Shown: one piece after another, positions 1 through 7,988 of the stretch
Layout: every line of letters starts with the position of its first letter
Numbering within the stretch: position 1 is the first letter of the stretch
DNA from: an uncultured Bacteroidia bacterium
GTDB lineage: Bacteria; Bacteroidota; Bacteroidia; Bacteroidales; UBA932
Length of the DNA: 64,000 nucleotides
Direction of reading: 5' to 3'
NCBI GenBank assembly: GCA_902789245.1
Contig: CADAND010000003.1
Span: 1-64,000 of the forward strand
Position numbers and translations under genes: made by a program
Notes under the pieces: generated by a model
Database searches by the model: none
What the model was told of the DNA's origin: nothing
What the model saw: only the letters and a program-made list of their open reading frames with translations

Positions 1-56
1 TCTCGCAGCATTTTTCCTTGGGCGCGCTGCGATACGCGATACACTTTGTAGTTCAT

Positions 57-86
57 AAAAAGTTACCTTTTTTGGTAAACTTTTTT
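57..86. terminator. A/T-flanked hairpin, probable bidirectional terminator
   Basis: AAAAAGTTACC and GGTAAACTTTTTT face each other across a short T-rich loop, giving a stem with one extra base on the right arm and T runs when read in either direction. This is the form of a rho-independent terminator. Which transcript it serves is unclear. Confidence 0.45.
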
Positions 87-100
87 CAGGACGATACAGT

Positions 101-214
101 TCGCGTGGACAGGATTTCTTTGATTTTTAGACAAATACGTTTTCGACTCTGGTCGATTTTGCCCAGAGATAAAGATGTAAATAACTGCAAATTATCGATT
201 TCCTGTCCACGCGA
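101..214. repeat. 14-bp inverted repeat enclosing 86 bp
   Basis: TCGCGTGGACAGGA at 101-114 is repeated as its exact reverse complement at 201-214. The enclosed 86 bp is AT-rich with no ORF. It could be a small terminal-repeat element or a regulator site pair. I see no clear target-site duplication and no second copy in the window. Confidence 0.5.
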
Positions 215-253
215 CACAATGATGTGTGTCAGGGATGGGGCCGTCCCCAAAAG

Positions 254-1858
254 CTAGCGAACTATCGGCTGCGGGTTGTTTCTCAACTCCATCTCGGTGA
301 TGTTCAGCGGCACCGCCATCAGAATGGCTTCGCGCTCTTCCGGCGTCAGTTCCGCGAGGGCCTTGCCGTACTGGCCGCGCGCCAACTCGTCGCGAACCTC
401 GTCGAACGCCTGCTTGAGCAGTTTCTGGATGGAGTAGTACTTCATATAAGAAGAACCATAGTCCATGCCCAGCGAAATGATGGCTCTGGGCGCGCGCTCC
501 CGGATGAACTCCTTGCTGCGCGCCAGGAGATCCGCATCCGAGGCGGACACCGCATTTCCGGCGAACACCTTGTCGGCGGAATTGACCCGCACGACGAAAA
601 CATTGTTGCGGTCGACGCTTTGCAGCGCCTCCGACGGCGTGACGGTACCGCCCACGCCGACCGGCGGCGGCAAGCGCCGTGTGACAGCCGATTCTTTCGG
701 CGCGGCGTACATGATTTTCAGCTGCCCGATCGCGCGCAGCACGTCCTTGACGTCGTTGAGGATGCCCATCTTGGCGTTTTCGTCGCCACGGATGGAGATG
801 CACTGGACAGGACCTTCGGTGGAAATCAGGTTCTCGAGGTAGGGTTTGAGGTCTTTCAGGGCCACGGTCTCACCGTCGACCTGGACAACCTCGGAGCCCG
901 AAGAAATTTCGATTCGAATGACTTTATCGTGCTCCACAAGGGCTTGATCGGGGCCCTGCGGCGCAGGGGAAGCGGGACGGGCGGTGGCGCCGAAGGCGAT
1001 CAGCAGCCCGGCAAACAGGGGGAGCGCCGCGCCGAAGCGCAGCCAGGAGAGGGAACCTCTCGGAGCTTGATTCATCATGGTAAAGCGTTTTTTAGTGAGT
1101 GAATGACTAAGCCCAGAGGTTAAATCCGGATAATAACCAAAGAGTTGTTTGAATATAGCAAGTCTGTAGTTGTCAACAGAATAGCCCGCGCGCAGCACGT
1201 CTTCGTCGGCCTCGTACTCCTGCACTTCCGAGAGCATCCGCTCCATCATCCAGAAGAAGGGGTTGAACCAGCAGAGTGCCTTCAAGACGCCGAGGGCGAC
1301 TTTGTCGCGCGAGTGGCGGTGGCGGATGTGCGCGGCTTCATGCGCGACGATCATCAGCCGCTGGCGCTCGTCGGGGCGCTCCTCCTGCCGGAGGAAGACG
1401 GTGCGCCAGAAGGAGAACGGTGAGCGGACGTCCGGGTGCTCCGCGAGCGTGTAGTCGCGCAGCGGGGTGAGCCGGGAGGCTTGCCGCAAGCGGCGAATGC
1501 GGACCAGGTTGCGGACGAGCACCGCGAGCAGCAACACGGCCACGGCGCCGTACAGCGCGGCGAGGACCCCCTGCCAGGGGAACGCCGCCCCGGCGACCTC
1601 GACCGGCGCTGCGGCCTCCGCCACCGGGGCGCTCGGGCCTGCCGGCTCCGCGCCCACCGGGATCGTCAGGTACACCGTCTCCGCCGGCAGGATGGGCAGG
1701 CGCAGCGCCGGGATCAGCAACGACAGCAGCGCTGACGCCAGCAGGAAGCGGCGGCCGGCGCGGTACGGGACCTTCCGCGCCAGCAGGAACTGGTAGAACG
1801 CCAGCAGCAGGCCGCTGCAGACGATCACTTCCAACATATATATGCCTGCGGGTTTCAT
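254..1858 (-). CDS. M56-family (BlaR1-like) membrane metallopeptidase with ExbD-like C-terminal region
   Basis: A 534-residue inner-membrane protein. Hydrophobic segments lie near residues 7-25, 36-53, 95-117 and 274-292. The zinc-protease motif HEAAH is at 173-177 and a downstream EYEAD (214-218) probably supplies the third ligand, as in the BlaR1/MecR1 family. There is no penicillin-binding sensor domain; instead residues about 313-386 resemble the periplasmic domain of ExbD/TolR. The start overlaps the end of the BlaI-type repressor by 4 bp, so the two are translationally coupled. By analogy with BlaR1-BlaI it should sense an envelope signal and relieve repression by the partner. No beta-lactamase gene is nearby, so the true signal and regulon are unknown. 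The family call is firm; the ExbD comparison is by eye. Confidence 0.85.
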   Translation of the reverse strand: MKPAGIYMLEVIVCSGLLLAFYQFLLARKVPYRAGRRFLLASALLSLLIPALRLPILPAETVYLTIPVGAEPAGPSAPVAEAAAPVEVAGAAFPWQGVLAALYGAVAVLLLAVLVRNLVRIRRLRQASRLTPLRDYTLAEHPDVRSPFSFWRTVFLRQEERPDERQRLMIVAHEAAHIRHRHSRDKVALGVLKALCWFNPFFWMMERMLSEVQEYEADEDVLRAGYSVDNYRLAIFKQLFGYYPDLTSGLSHSLTKKRFTMMNQAPRGSLSWLRFGAALPLFAGLLIAFGATARPASPAPQGPDQALVEHDKVIRIEISSGSEVVQVDGETVALKDLKPYLENLISTEGPVQCISIRGDENAKMGILNDVKDVLRAIGQLKIMYAAPKESAVTRRLPPPVGVGGTVTPSEALQSVDRNNVFVVRVNSADKVFAGNAVSASDADLLARSKEFIRERAPRAIISLGMDYGSSYMKYYSIQKLLKQAFDEVRDELARGQYGKALAELTPEEREAILMAVPLNITEMELRNNPQPIVR

Positions 1859-2238
1859 TTTTTCAGCATGTTGAGGATCTCGTTCACCTCCCCGGCCGGA
1901 ATGGACTCCTGCTCAGAGAAGAAGCTCACCAGGCGGCTCAGCGAGCCGTTAAAGAAGTTGTCCAGCACGGTGGTCATGTACCGCTGCGTGTAAGCCTCCT
2001 TGGACACGAGGGGGAAGTACTCATAGGTTCGGCCATACGCCTTGTGGCCCACGAAGCCCTTCTGTTCCAGGATGCGGACTATCGTCGACACAGTGTTGTA
2101 CGCCGGCTTCGGCTCCGGGAGCACCTCCAGGATATCATGGACCAGGACCTTCTCCTTATCCCAGATCACCTGCATCAACTCCAGTTCCGCCTTCGTCAGC
2201 TCCTGCTGCGCCTCGACGTTTGTTTTCTTTCTGACCAT
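1855..2238 (-). CDS. BlaI/MecI/CopY-family transcriptional repressor
   Basis: A 127-residue protein of the usual BlaI length. The N-terminal winged-helix half starts TKAELELMQVIWDKEKVLVHDILEVL and continues with NTVSTIVRILEQKGFV, the recognition-helix region. The C-terminal part (from about residue 80) is the dimerisation and cleavage region. It is the first gene of a two-gene operon with the M56 protease. Upstream are two AACTA-N6-TAGTT operators, one inside the promoter spacer, so it should repress itself and its partner. Nothing looks truncated. Confidence 0.92.
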   Translation of the reverse strand: MVRKKTNVEAQQELTKAELELMQVIWDKEKVLVHDILEVLPEPKPAYNTVSTIVRILEQKGFVGHKAYGRTYEYFPLVSKEAYTQRYMTTVLDNFFNGSLSRLVSFFSEQESIPAGEVNEILNMLKK

Positions 2239-2263
2239 AATCGATGGATTCTTGTGTTCAATG

Positions 2264-2294
2264 CAAAGGTATAACTAATTTTTTAGTTTCAAAA
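2264..2294 (-). promoter_or_regulatory. Promoter of the blaI-M56 operon
   Basis: Read on the minus strand: TTTTG, an 18-bp spacer, then TACCTTTG, which matches the Bacteroidetes -33/-7 promoter. Operator 1 (2273-2288) lies wholly inside the spacer, so a bound repressor would block sigma-factor contact. Confidence 0.75.
2273..2288. promoter_or_regulatory. BlaI-type operator 1 (near-palindrome)
   Basis: AACTAATTTTTTAGTT, with half-sites AACTA and TAGTT. It resembles the TACA/TGTA-type dyads bound by BlaI-family proteins in general architecture, and sits between the -33 and -7 boxes. Confidence 0.65.
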
Positions 2295-2311
2295 CAAATT
2301 TGCCAAAATTT

Positions 2312-2327
2312 AACTAAAATTTTAGTT
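2312..2327. promoter_or_regulatory. BlaI-type operator 2 (perfect palindrome)
   Basis: AACTAAAATTTTAGTT is a perfect 16-bp palindrome with the same half-sites as operator 1. The two centres are 39 bp apart, close to four helical turns, so two dimers would bind nearly the same face of the DNA. Confidence 0.7.
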
Positions 2328-2394
2328 GAACCTTGTTTTTCACCCATTTCCTCGCCCTTTCCCTCCCTCTCTTCCATCCGCACCTCCCCTTCGG

Positions 2395-2507
2395 CTGTGA
2401 GCTGTAATTCAATATCAATGAGCTATTTAACGAATTATACTCCCCCAAAAATCGGGGGAGTATAATTCAGGAAACAATTAGAAATCAATAAGATATAGCT
2501 CACAACG
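2395..2507. repeat. 113-bp dispersed palindromic element, copy A
   Basis: Non-coding element between the esterase stop and the blaI promoter. It begins CTGTGAGCTGTAA and ends TATAGCTCACAACG, so the ends are inverted (TGTGAGCT/AGCTCACA). The core carries a perfect 15-bp stem (2432-2446 with 2454-2468) around a 7-base loop. A second element at 41457-41569 has exactly the same length, and its three conserved blocks lie at the same offsets. Both copies follow closely behind the stop of a minus-strand gene. No ORF or transposase is present. Confidence 0.7.
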
Positions 2508-2542
2508 CGAAGGTGGGTCCTGCGCTGCTAGCGGGACCGGGG

Positions 2543-4063
2543 CTACGGACGGGTGCCGAAGCTCGGGCGCGGCGCCACGAGCGGTTCGCCCATCGCGGAA
2601 GCCTCGGCCTCGGTGTCGTCGAGTTTCCAGACCATGAACTGCGGCGTGGCGGCGGTGTACGGCTGCCAGGTGCTGCCGTCGACGCCGAGCGGAGCTGCAC
2701 CAGGTGCGCCGTTCGGATCGCCGAACTTCGCGAAATTGGACCACGCGGTCAGCATCTTCTCGGACAGGTCCCAGTCCCCCTGCGTCCAGGGACGCCAGCA
2801 GTGCTCCAGCGACTTGAACACGAACCAAAGGTCAGAAGAATGGAAAGCGCCCTGCAGCACGTTCGGCCGGCCGTCGGTCGGCAGCGGACGCGCGAACTGA
2901 TAGGCGTAAGCCTTGCCCCCCATTTCTTCGCGGTTGAGGCAGAAAGTGCGGATCTGGTCGCCCATGTTGCCGGAATCGTTCAGCGTGTAGCCGATCATAT
3001 AAGGCACCTGCGCGAGCGAGCCGTCGATGCAGGCCTCGTCGAAGGTCTCCGTCAGGACATAACCGTCGATGTACGGGCTGATGGGCATCGCGGAGAGGAT
3101 GCTGCGCTTGCCGGTGACGGAGGTGTAGATGCCGCCGACGGCGTAGATCGTCTCGGTGGAGGCGGCGCGCATCTTCTTGAGATCGGTCAGGCCCGCCCAA
3201 TCCATCACGTCCTTGACGGACTTTTCGGCTTCGGCGAGGGTCGGCTGCTGCTGCGCGGGCATCACGGGGCCGCCCGGGAACATCGGCTGCGCGGGCACGC
3301 GGGGATCCACGAGGCCGCTGCCGCTCATGATGACGGCCTTGTTGAAGAGGCCCTTGGTCAGCGGCGAAGCGCTCAGGAACTTGACGCTGCGCGAGCCGGC
3401 GCTCTGGCCGAAGATCATCACGTTGTCGGGATCGCCGCCAAACTGGGCGATGTTGTTCTTGACCCAGTTCAGCACCGCGATCTGGTCGAGCGTGCCCCAG
3501 TTGCCGGTGGCGTGCTCAGGATCCTCGGCCGAGAGCTCGGGATGGGCGAAGAAGCCGAACGGGCCCACGCGGTAGTTGAACGACACCAGGACGACGTCCT
3601 TGCCGGCCCAGTTCTTACCGTCGAACTCCGGCTCGGAGCCCCAGCCTTCGCGGAGGCCGCCGCCGAAGATCCACACGGCCACGGGCAGCTTCTTGTCCAC
3701 CTGCCCGGGGGCCTTGGTCCAGACGTTCAGGTAAAGGCAGTCCTCGCTGTAGGGGGCCTCGTCGCCGTAGCCCCACTCGGTGGTGTAGCCACCTGGGTAA
3801 TGAACGGCCTGGAAGGCCGGATGGCCGAACTTGTCGCACACGCGGACACCCTCCCAGGGCACGACGGGCTGCGGCGCGCGCCAGCGGTTTTCGCCGATGG
3901 GCGGCGCGGCGTAAGGGATGCCGCGATAGACGGTGACGCCGGGTGCGTCATCCAGGATAACACCTTGAATCTGACCGCCCTCGACAGTGAGGACGGGGTT
4001 CTCGGGAGCAGCGGTGCAGGCTGCCAGCGCCAGTGCGCCAAGGAGGATCAGTATCTTTTTCAT
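2543..4063 (-). CDS. Secreted type-B carboxylesterase lipoprotein
   Basis: A 506-residue alpha/beta hydrolase. The start at 4063 is chosen because it opens directly with a lipoprotein signal (ALAAC, Cys16). The type-B signature SEDCLYLNVW (about 106-115) is present, as are the oxyanion region WIFGGG (about 131-136) and the nucleophile elbow GQSAGS with Ser221. GAFHSSDLWFVF near the C-terminus carries the probable catalytic His. At the usual acidic-residue site the protein reads NDSG rather than DEG, so the acid is probably the Asp. It should hydrolyse ester bonds at the envelope; the substrate is unknown. Monocistronic, divergent from the protease gene at 4217. Confidence 0.88.
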   Translation of the reverse strand: MKKILILLGALALAACTAAPENPVLTVEGGQIQGVILDDAPGVTVYRGIPYAAPPIGENRWRAPQPVVPWEGVRVCDKFGHPAFQAVHYPGGYTTEWGYGDEAPYSEDCLYLNVWTKAPGQVDKKLPVAVWIFGGGLREGWGSEPEFDGKNWAGKDVVLVSFNYRVGPFGFFAHPELSAEDPEHATGNWGTLDQIAVLNWVKNNIAQFGGDPDNVMIFGQSAGSRSVKFLSASPLTKGLFNKAVIMSGSGLVDPRVPAQPMFPGGPVMPAQQQPTLAEAEKSVKDVMDWAGLTDLKKMRAASTETIYAVGGIYTSVTGKRSILSAMPISPYIDGYVLTETFDEACIDGSLAQVPYMIGYTLNDSGNMGDQIRTFCLNREEMGGKAYAYQFARPLPTDGRPNVLQGAFHSSDLWFVFKSLEHCWRPWTQGDWDLSEKMLTAWSNFAKFGDPNGAPGAAPLGVDGSTWQPYTAATPQFMVWKLDDTEAEASAMGEPLVAPRPSFGTRP

Positions 4064-4089
4064 AACAATCGGATTAGCTTTAGCTTCCA

Positions 4090-4097
4090 CCAAGGTA
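4090..4097 (-). promoter_or_regulatory. Possible -7 box of the esterase gene
   Basis: Minus-strand TACCTTGG, a TTGG variant of the Bacteroidetes -7 box, 26 nt before the esterase start. The same variant recurs at 4182, 45942 and 60602. Confidence 0.35.
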
Positions 4098-4181
4098 GAA
4101 ACAAGTTCCCACACGCACAAGAGCGCATTTGCGCGATGACCAAAAAACGAAACAAAATGACACAAAACGGCGAAAATTGAG

Positions 4182-4189
4182 TATCTTGG
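4182..4189 (+). promoter_or_regulatory. Possible -7 box of the met-zincin gene
   Basis: TATCTTGG, 27 nt before the start codon at 4217. It is a TTGG variant of the usual TAnnTTTG box; no clear -33 element is seen. Confidence 0.4.
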
Positions 4190-4216
4190 GGCCAGTAATT
4201 ACAAATCTTCAATTTT

Positions 4217-6667
4217 ATGTCGAAAAGAATCGCACTTATCGCCGCGGCCTTCCTCGCGCTCACGCTGAGCGCGGGTGCACAGGGCCGCAAACCCGCAGAT
4301 AAACCGGTTGCAGACGCGGCCAAGGACGGAGACAAGAAAGAAGAAACCGTCGAGTTGAACTTCACCGGCGGTATGCTGGGCGTGGCTCAGCACGAGAACG
4401 ACTGGTACTTCGAAGTCCCCGACTCACTGCTCGGGCGCCGCATGCTCGCCGTGACCCGTTTCGTCAGCAACACCGTCGATGCGGGCAACTACGGCGGCGA
4501 AGAAGTCAACGAGCAGATGATCTACTGGGAGAAGGCCTCCAACGGCAACCTCCTGCTTCGCACCGACGTCCTGTCCATCCAGGCCGCCGAAGACCAGGAA
4601 ATCTTCAAGGCCGTGAAGGTCAGCTCCGAGAACCCCATCGTGGCCTCCTTCAAGCCTGAGAAGAAGAGTTCCGAGGGCACTACGCGCATCAAGGTGAACA
4701 GCCTTTTCGAAGGCGACACGCAGGTATTCTCCCTCACCCCCGGCGACAAGCGCGGCTACAACCTGGGCGGCGTCAAGGGCGACGCCTCCTTCATCGGCAG
4801 CATCCGCACCTACCCGATCAATACCGAGGTCACCGTGACCAAAACCTTTAATTATAACGCACCCCAGGGCGGCGGCAACAATCAGCAGCGCACCACCAAC
4901 CTGCCCGCCGGCCGTCAGGCCGGCACGGTGACGATCGTGCTGAACACCTCCATCCTGCTGCTTCCGGAGACCCCGATGCAGCAGCGCTGGTTTGACCCGC
5001 GCGTGGGCTACTTCGCCGGCGGCTACAGCGAGTTTTCCGACGACCAGCAGGGCGTCAAGAACATCCGCTACATCACCCGCTGGCGCCTGGAAGCCCGCCC
5101 GGAGGACGTCGAGAAGCAGAAGCGCGGCGAGCTCGTGGAGCCGGTCAAGCCGATTGTCTACTACATCGACCCGGCCACGCCGAAACAGTGGCGCAAATAC
5201 CTCATCGCCGGTGTGAACGACTGGCAGGCTGCCTTCGAACAGGCCGGCTGGAAGAACGCCATCCATGCCGAGGAGTGGCCGGAGAACGCCGAAGAACTGG
5301 GCATGAGCCTCGAGGACGCGCGCTTCTCCGTGATCCGCTATCTCGCCTCCCCGATCGCGAACGCCTACGGCCCCAACGTGCACGACCCCCGTTCCGGGGA
5401 AATCCTGGAGAGCCACATCGGCTGGTACCACAACGTGATGACCCTGGTCCACGACTGGTACCAGGTCCAGGCCGGCGCCGTGGACCCGCGCGCCCGCAAG
5501 ATCAAGTTCGACGAGGAGCTGATGGGCGACCTGATCCGGTTTGTCTCCTCCCACGAAGTGGGCCACACCCTCGGCCTGCGCCACAACATGGGTTCCAGCT
5601 CCCAGACCCCCGTGGAGAAACTCCGCGACAAGGCCTGGGTCGAGGAGCACGGCCACACCGTCTCCATCATGGACTACGCCCGTTTCAACTACGTCGCGCA
5701 ACCCCAGGACAACATCGGCAAGGCCGGTCTCTACCCGCGCATCAACGACTATGACAAGTGGGCCATCGAGTTCGGCTACAAACCGACTTACTTCCAGACC
5801 CCGAAGGAGGATCAGCTCTACTGGAACAAGGTGATCATCGAGCGCCTGGCGGAGAACCCGCGTCTTTGGTTCGGCGGCGAAGGCCGCGACGACGACCCGC
5901 GCGCCCTTACCGAGGACCTCGGCGACAACGCCATGGTAGCCAGCACCTACGGCATCGCGAACCTCAAGCGCGTCCTCCAGCAGATCCCCGAATGGAACAA
6001 GGAGGAGGCCGACATGTTCGCCAACGTCTCCCGCATGTACGACGCCGTCGTCAGCCAGTTCGGCCGCTACCTGGGGCACGTGTCCGCCAACATCGGCGGC
6101 CGCTTCATCACGAACCACAGCATCGAGCAGCCGGACGTGGTCAAGTACGCCCCCGTCCCGAAGGAGCGGCAGAAGGAAGCCCTGAAGTGGCTGGACGAGA
6201 ATCTCTTCCACGAGCCCGCCTGGCTTGTGAAAGTGCCCTACATCTGGGAGCTCACCGACCGCCCGGACACCTACGTCTCCCGCCTGGTGAACAGCGTGAT
6301 CAGCTCCAGCAGCCTGCTCAGCGTCTCGAAAATCGCGCGCCTGGGCCAGTTCGCGCAGTATGACGCTTCCAACTACAAACCCGAAGAATATCTCTCCGAC
6401 CTGGAGGGCATGGTCTTCGCCGAGCTCTTCAAGGTGGGCAAGGTGGACGGCTACCGCCGCTTCCTGCAGCGCCGCTATGTGACCGTAGCCCTCGAGGTGG
6501 CCGCCACGGCGCCTGCGCGCAACACCGACGTCCGCGCCCTGCTGGTCGCGCAATTGGACGACATCCGCCAGCGCGCGATCCGCGCCAAGAGCTCCGACGC
6601 CCTCACCCGGGCCCATTGGCAGACCCTTGCCCGGGAGATCGAGACAGGGCTGAAAGAGTTGAAATAA
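4217..6667 (+). CDS. Secreted zinc-dependent metalloprotease (DUF5117/DUF5118 met-zincin type)
   Basis: An 816-residue protein with a signal peptide (residues 1-22, ending GAQG). The order fits the large Bacteroidetes met-zincins: N-terminal DUF5118-like segment, a DUF5117-like region, then the catalytic domain with HEVGHTLGLRH at 446-456, the extended HExxHxxGxxH zinc motif. SIMDYARFNY after it contains the Met of the met-turn. It should act in the periplasm or outside the cell as a protease; the substrate is unknown. A canonical -7 box just after its stop suggests that the next gene starts its own transcript. Confidence 0.9.
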   Translation: MSKRIALIAAAFLALTLSAGAQGRKPADKPVADAAKDGDKKEETVELNFTGGMLGVAQHENDWYFEVPDSLLGRRMLAVTRFVSNTVDAGNYGGEEVNEQMIYWEKASNGNLLLRTDVLSIQAAEDQEIFKAVKVSSENPIVASFKPEKKSSEGTTRIKVNSLFEGDTQVFSLTPGDKRGYNLGGVKGDASFIGSIRTYPINTEVTVTKTFNYNAPQGGGNNQQRTTNLPAGRQAGTVTIVLNTSILLLPETPMQQRWFDPRVGYFAGGYSEFSDDQQGVKNIRYITRWRLEARPEDVEKQKRGELVEPVKPIVYYIDPATPKQWRKYLIAGVNDWQAAFEQAGWKNAIHAEEWPENAEELGMSLEDARFSVIRYLASPIANAYGPNVHDPRSGEILESHIGWYHNVMTLVHDWYQVQAGAVDPRARKIKFDEELMGDLIRFVSSHEVGHTLGLRHNMGSSSQTPVEKLRDKAWVEEHGHTVSIMDYARFNYVAQPQDNIGKAGLYPRINDYDKWAIEFGYKPTYFQTPKEDQLYWNKVIIERLAENPRLWFGGEGRDDDPRALTEDLGDNAMVASTYGIANLKRVLQQIPEWNKEEADMFANVSRMYDAVVSQFGRYLGHVSANIGGRFITNHSIEQPDVVKYAPVPKERQKEALKWLDENLFHEPAWLVKVPYIWELTDRPDTYVSRLVNSVISSSSLLSVSKIARLGQFAQYDASNYKPEEYLSDLEGMVFAELFKVGKVDGYRRFLQRRYVTVALEVAATAPARNTDVRALLVAQLDDIRQRAIRAKSSDALTRAHWQTLAREIETGLKELK

Positions 6668-6677
6668 AAATAATTAC

Positions 6678-6685
6678 TATCTTTG
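6678..6685 (+). promoter_or_regulatory. -7 box for the DUF4251 gene
   Basis: TATCTTTG, a perfect TAnnTTTG match, 18 nt before the ATG at 6704. It rules out the in-frame TTG at 6683, which lies inside the box. Confidence 0.6.
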
Positions 6686-6703
6686 GCGAAAATTCAGCGA
6701 AGT

Positions 6704-7216
6704 ATGATGCGACACAATACAGCCAAATGGCTTGGCTCATTGCTGTTCCTCGTCGTCCTGGCGGCGGGGTGCGGCGTGCTGCACCAGAACGCCGCGGCGC
6801 GCAAGGCCGAAACGGCCCGCGTGGCCGCCCTTGTCCAGCAGAGCCTGGACAATCGGAAGTTCGAAGTGGAGATAGAATATATGAATCCGCTCCGCGGTCC
6901 GGGACGCTCTGTCGTAGGCAGCGGCTATTCCCTGACCGTGGATGGGGATAAGATCAACTCCCACCTCCCTTACCAGGGTGTGGCGGAATCCGTCCCCTAC
7001 GGCGGCGGCAAGGTCTTGAACTTTGAAGATACGATCGATTCCTTTGTCGAGGAGCCCGGCCATTCCGACCGCCGGGTCTTCGAAATCACCACCGACAACG
7101 ACGAGGACGTAATCGTGTTCCGCCTGACCGTTTTCGACAACGGCAAGGCCGACCTTCAGGCCCGCAGCCAGCACCGCGACGCCATCAACTACAGCGGTCG
7201 CCTGGACCTGGAGTAG
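6704..7216 (+). CDS. DUF4251-family lipoprotein
   Basis: A 170-residue protein starting MMRHNTAKW, with a lipobox-type signal (VLAAGC). The body (KFEVEIEYMNPLRGPGRSV, then SYGYSLTVDG-like and NFEDTIDSF segments) matches the DUF4251 family found in Bacteroidales, whose function is unknown. The start was set at 6704 because an earlier in-frame TTG lies in the promoter. It should be anchored in the envelope facing the periplasm or the outside. Confidence 0.75.
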   Translation: MMRHNTAKWLGSLLFLVVLAAGCGVLHQNAAARKAETARVAALVQQSLDNRKFEVEIEYMNPLRGPGRSVVGSGYSLTVDGDKINSHLPYQGVAESVPYGGGKVLNFEDTIDSFVEEPGHSDRRVFEITTDNDEDVIVFRLTVFDNGKADLQARSQHRDAINYSGRLDLE

Positions 7217-7263
7217 GGGCCGGACACCAGTGTGGTATATTCTTTGTTTTTTCAGGTCTCCGT

Positions 7264-7902
7264 ATGCTGAGACCTATCCTTCTTTTTATCCTGCTGGCCG
7301 CCGGGGCGTTCGCCCTGCGGGCACAGGACTATCCCGCGACGCCCATTGACGGGCCGGCCGTGAAGGCCGATTCGCTCCGGCAGAAGCCGGAATTTCCCCC
7401 GCTGATGGGCTACTCCGTCTATTCCCGCATCCGGATGCAGGGCATTCTCGCGCCCATCGGTTTCGAGAGCCGGGAGGAACGCGCGGCGCGCATCAATGCG
7501 GCCACGAGCGCGAACGTACTCAGCTCCGTGGGCAGGAACCTGGAGCTGTACCGGCCGCCGCACTATTCCCGCGAGGAGATCCTGGCGCTGAAGGTTCTCC
7601 GGCTGCTCCTGTCGAACCCTTTCGGTTTCCCGGACGGGACGGTCCCGATGATGAGCACGTCCAACCCCTTCGTCTATGCCTGGACGCCCGGCTGGGCGCC
7701 GTATGAGAATCCCTACTCCCCGGACAAGATTCCACAGACCATGCGTACGGAGTACGACTTCGCCACAGGTACCTACAAGCTGGTCCCGCGCCCCTGGAAT
7801 GAGGTGCAGCTGGATCTCTCGCGCGGCACATCGGCTTCCTTCAACAACGCACCGCTTCCGCGGGTCTATATGACCGCCACGGAGCGCAGCATCATGCAGT
7901 AA
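7264..7902 (+). CDS. Hypothetical secreted protein
   Basis: A 212-residue protein with a clear signal peptide (MLRPILLFILLAAGAFALRAQ). The mature part is rich in Pro, Tyr and Trp, with a segment SNPFVYAWTPGWAPYENPY near residues 132-150. I recognise no catalytic motif or family. It lies 47 bp after the DUF4251 gene on the same strand and may be cotranscribed with it; TATTCTTTG upstream is one base too long for a standard -7 box. Confidence 0.6.
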   Translation: MLRPILLFILLAAGAFALRAQDYPATPIDGPAVKADSLRQKPEFPPLMGYSVYSRIRMQGILAPIGFESREERAARINAATSANVLSSVGRNLELYRPPHYSREEILALKVLRLLLSNPFGFPDGTVPMMSTSNPFVYAWTPGWAPYENPYSPDKIPQTMRTEYDFATGTYKLVPRPWNEVQLDLSRGTSASFNNAPLPRVYMTATERSIMQ

Positions 7903-7988
7903 AACGCAAGTATTTTGCGATTGTTTTGATATAAATGACTAATATTGCATTGTTGATTAGTCGGTGTTTTGCCCGCAAAAGTAACCAT

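Larger units (their letters stand above)
1..253. other. Non-coding left edge of the window
   Basis: No convincing complete gene lies here. It holds a terminator-like hairpin (57-86) and a 14-bp inverted repeat (101-114 and 201-214). On the minus strand an ATG at 56 opens a frame that stays open for 18 codons to the window edge and could be the start of a gene running off the left side. It is too short to judge and has no well-placed promoter. The plus-strand frame from base 1 ends at a TAG at 49-51 and could equally be a gene end. Confidence 0.4.

Noticed and set aside
254-2238. A beta-lactam resistance locus
   Set aside because: The regulator pair resembles BlaI/BlaR1, but the sensor lacks a penicillin-binding domain and no beta-lactamase or mecA-like gene is nearby.
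2395-2507. An integron attC site as explanation for the 113-bp element
   Set aside because: The ends lack the GTTRRRY/RYYYAAC core sites and there is no cassette structure or integrase.
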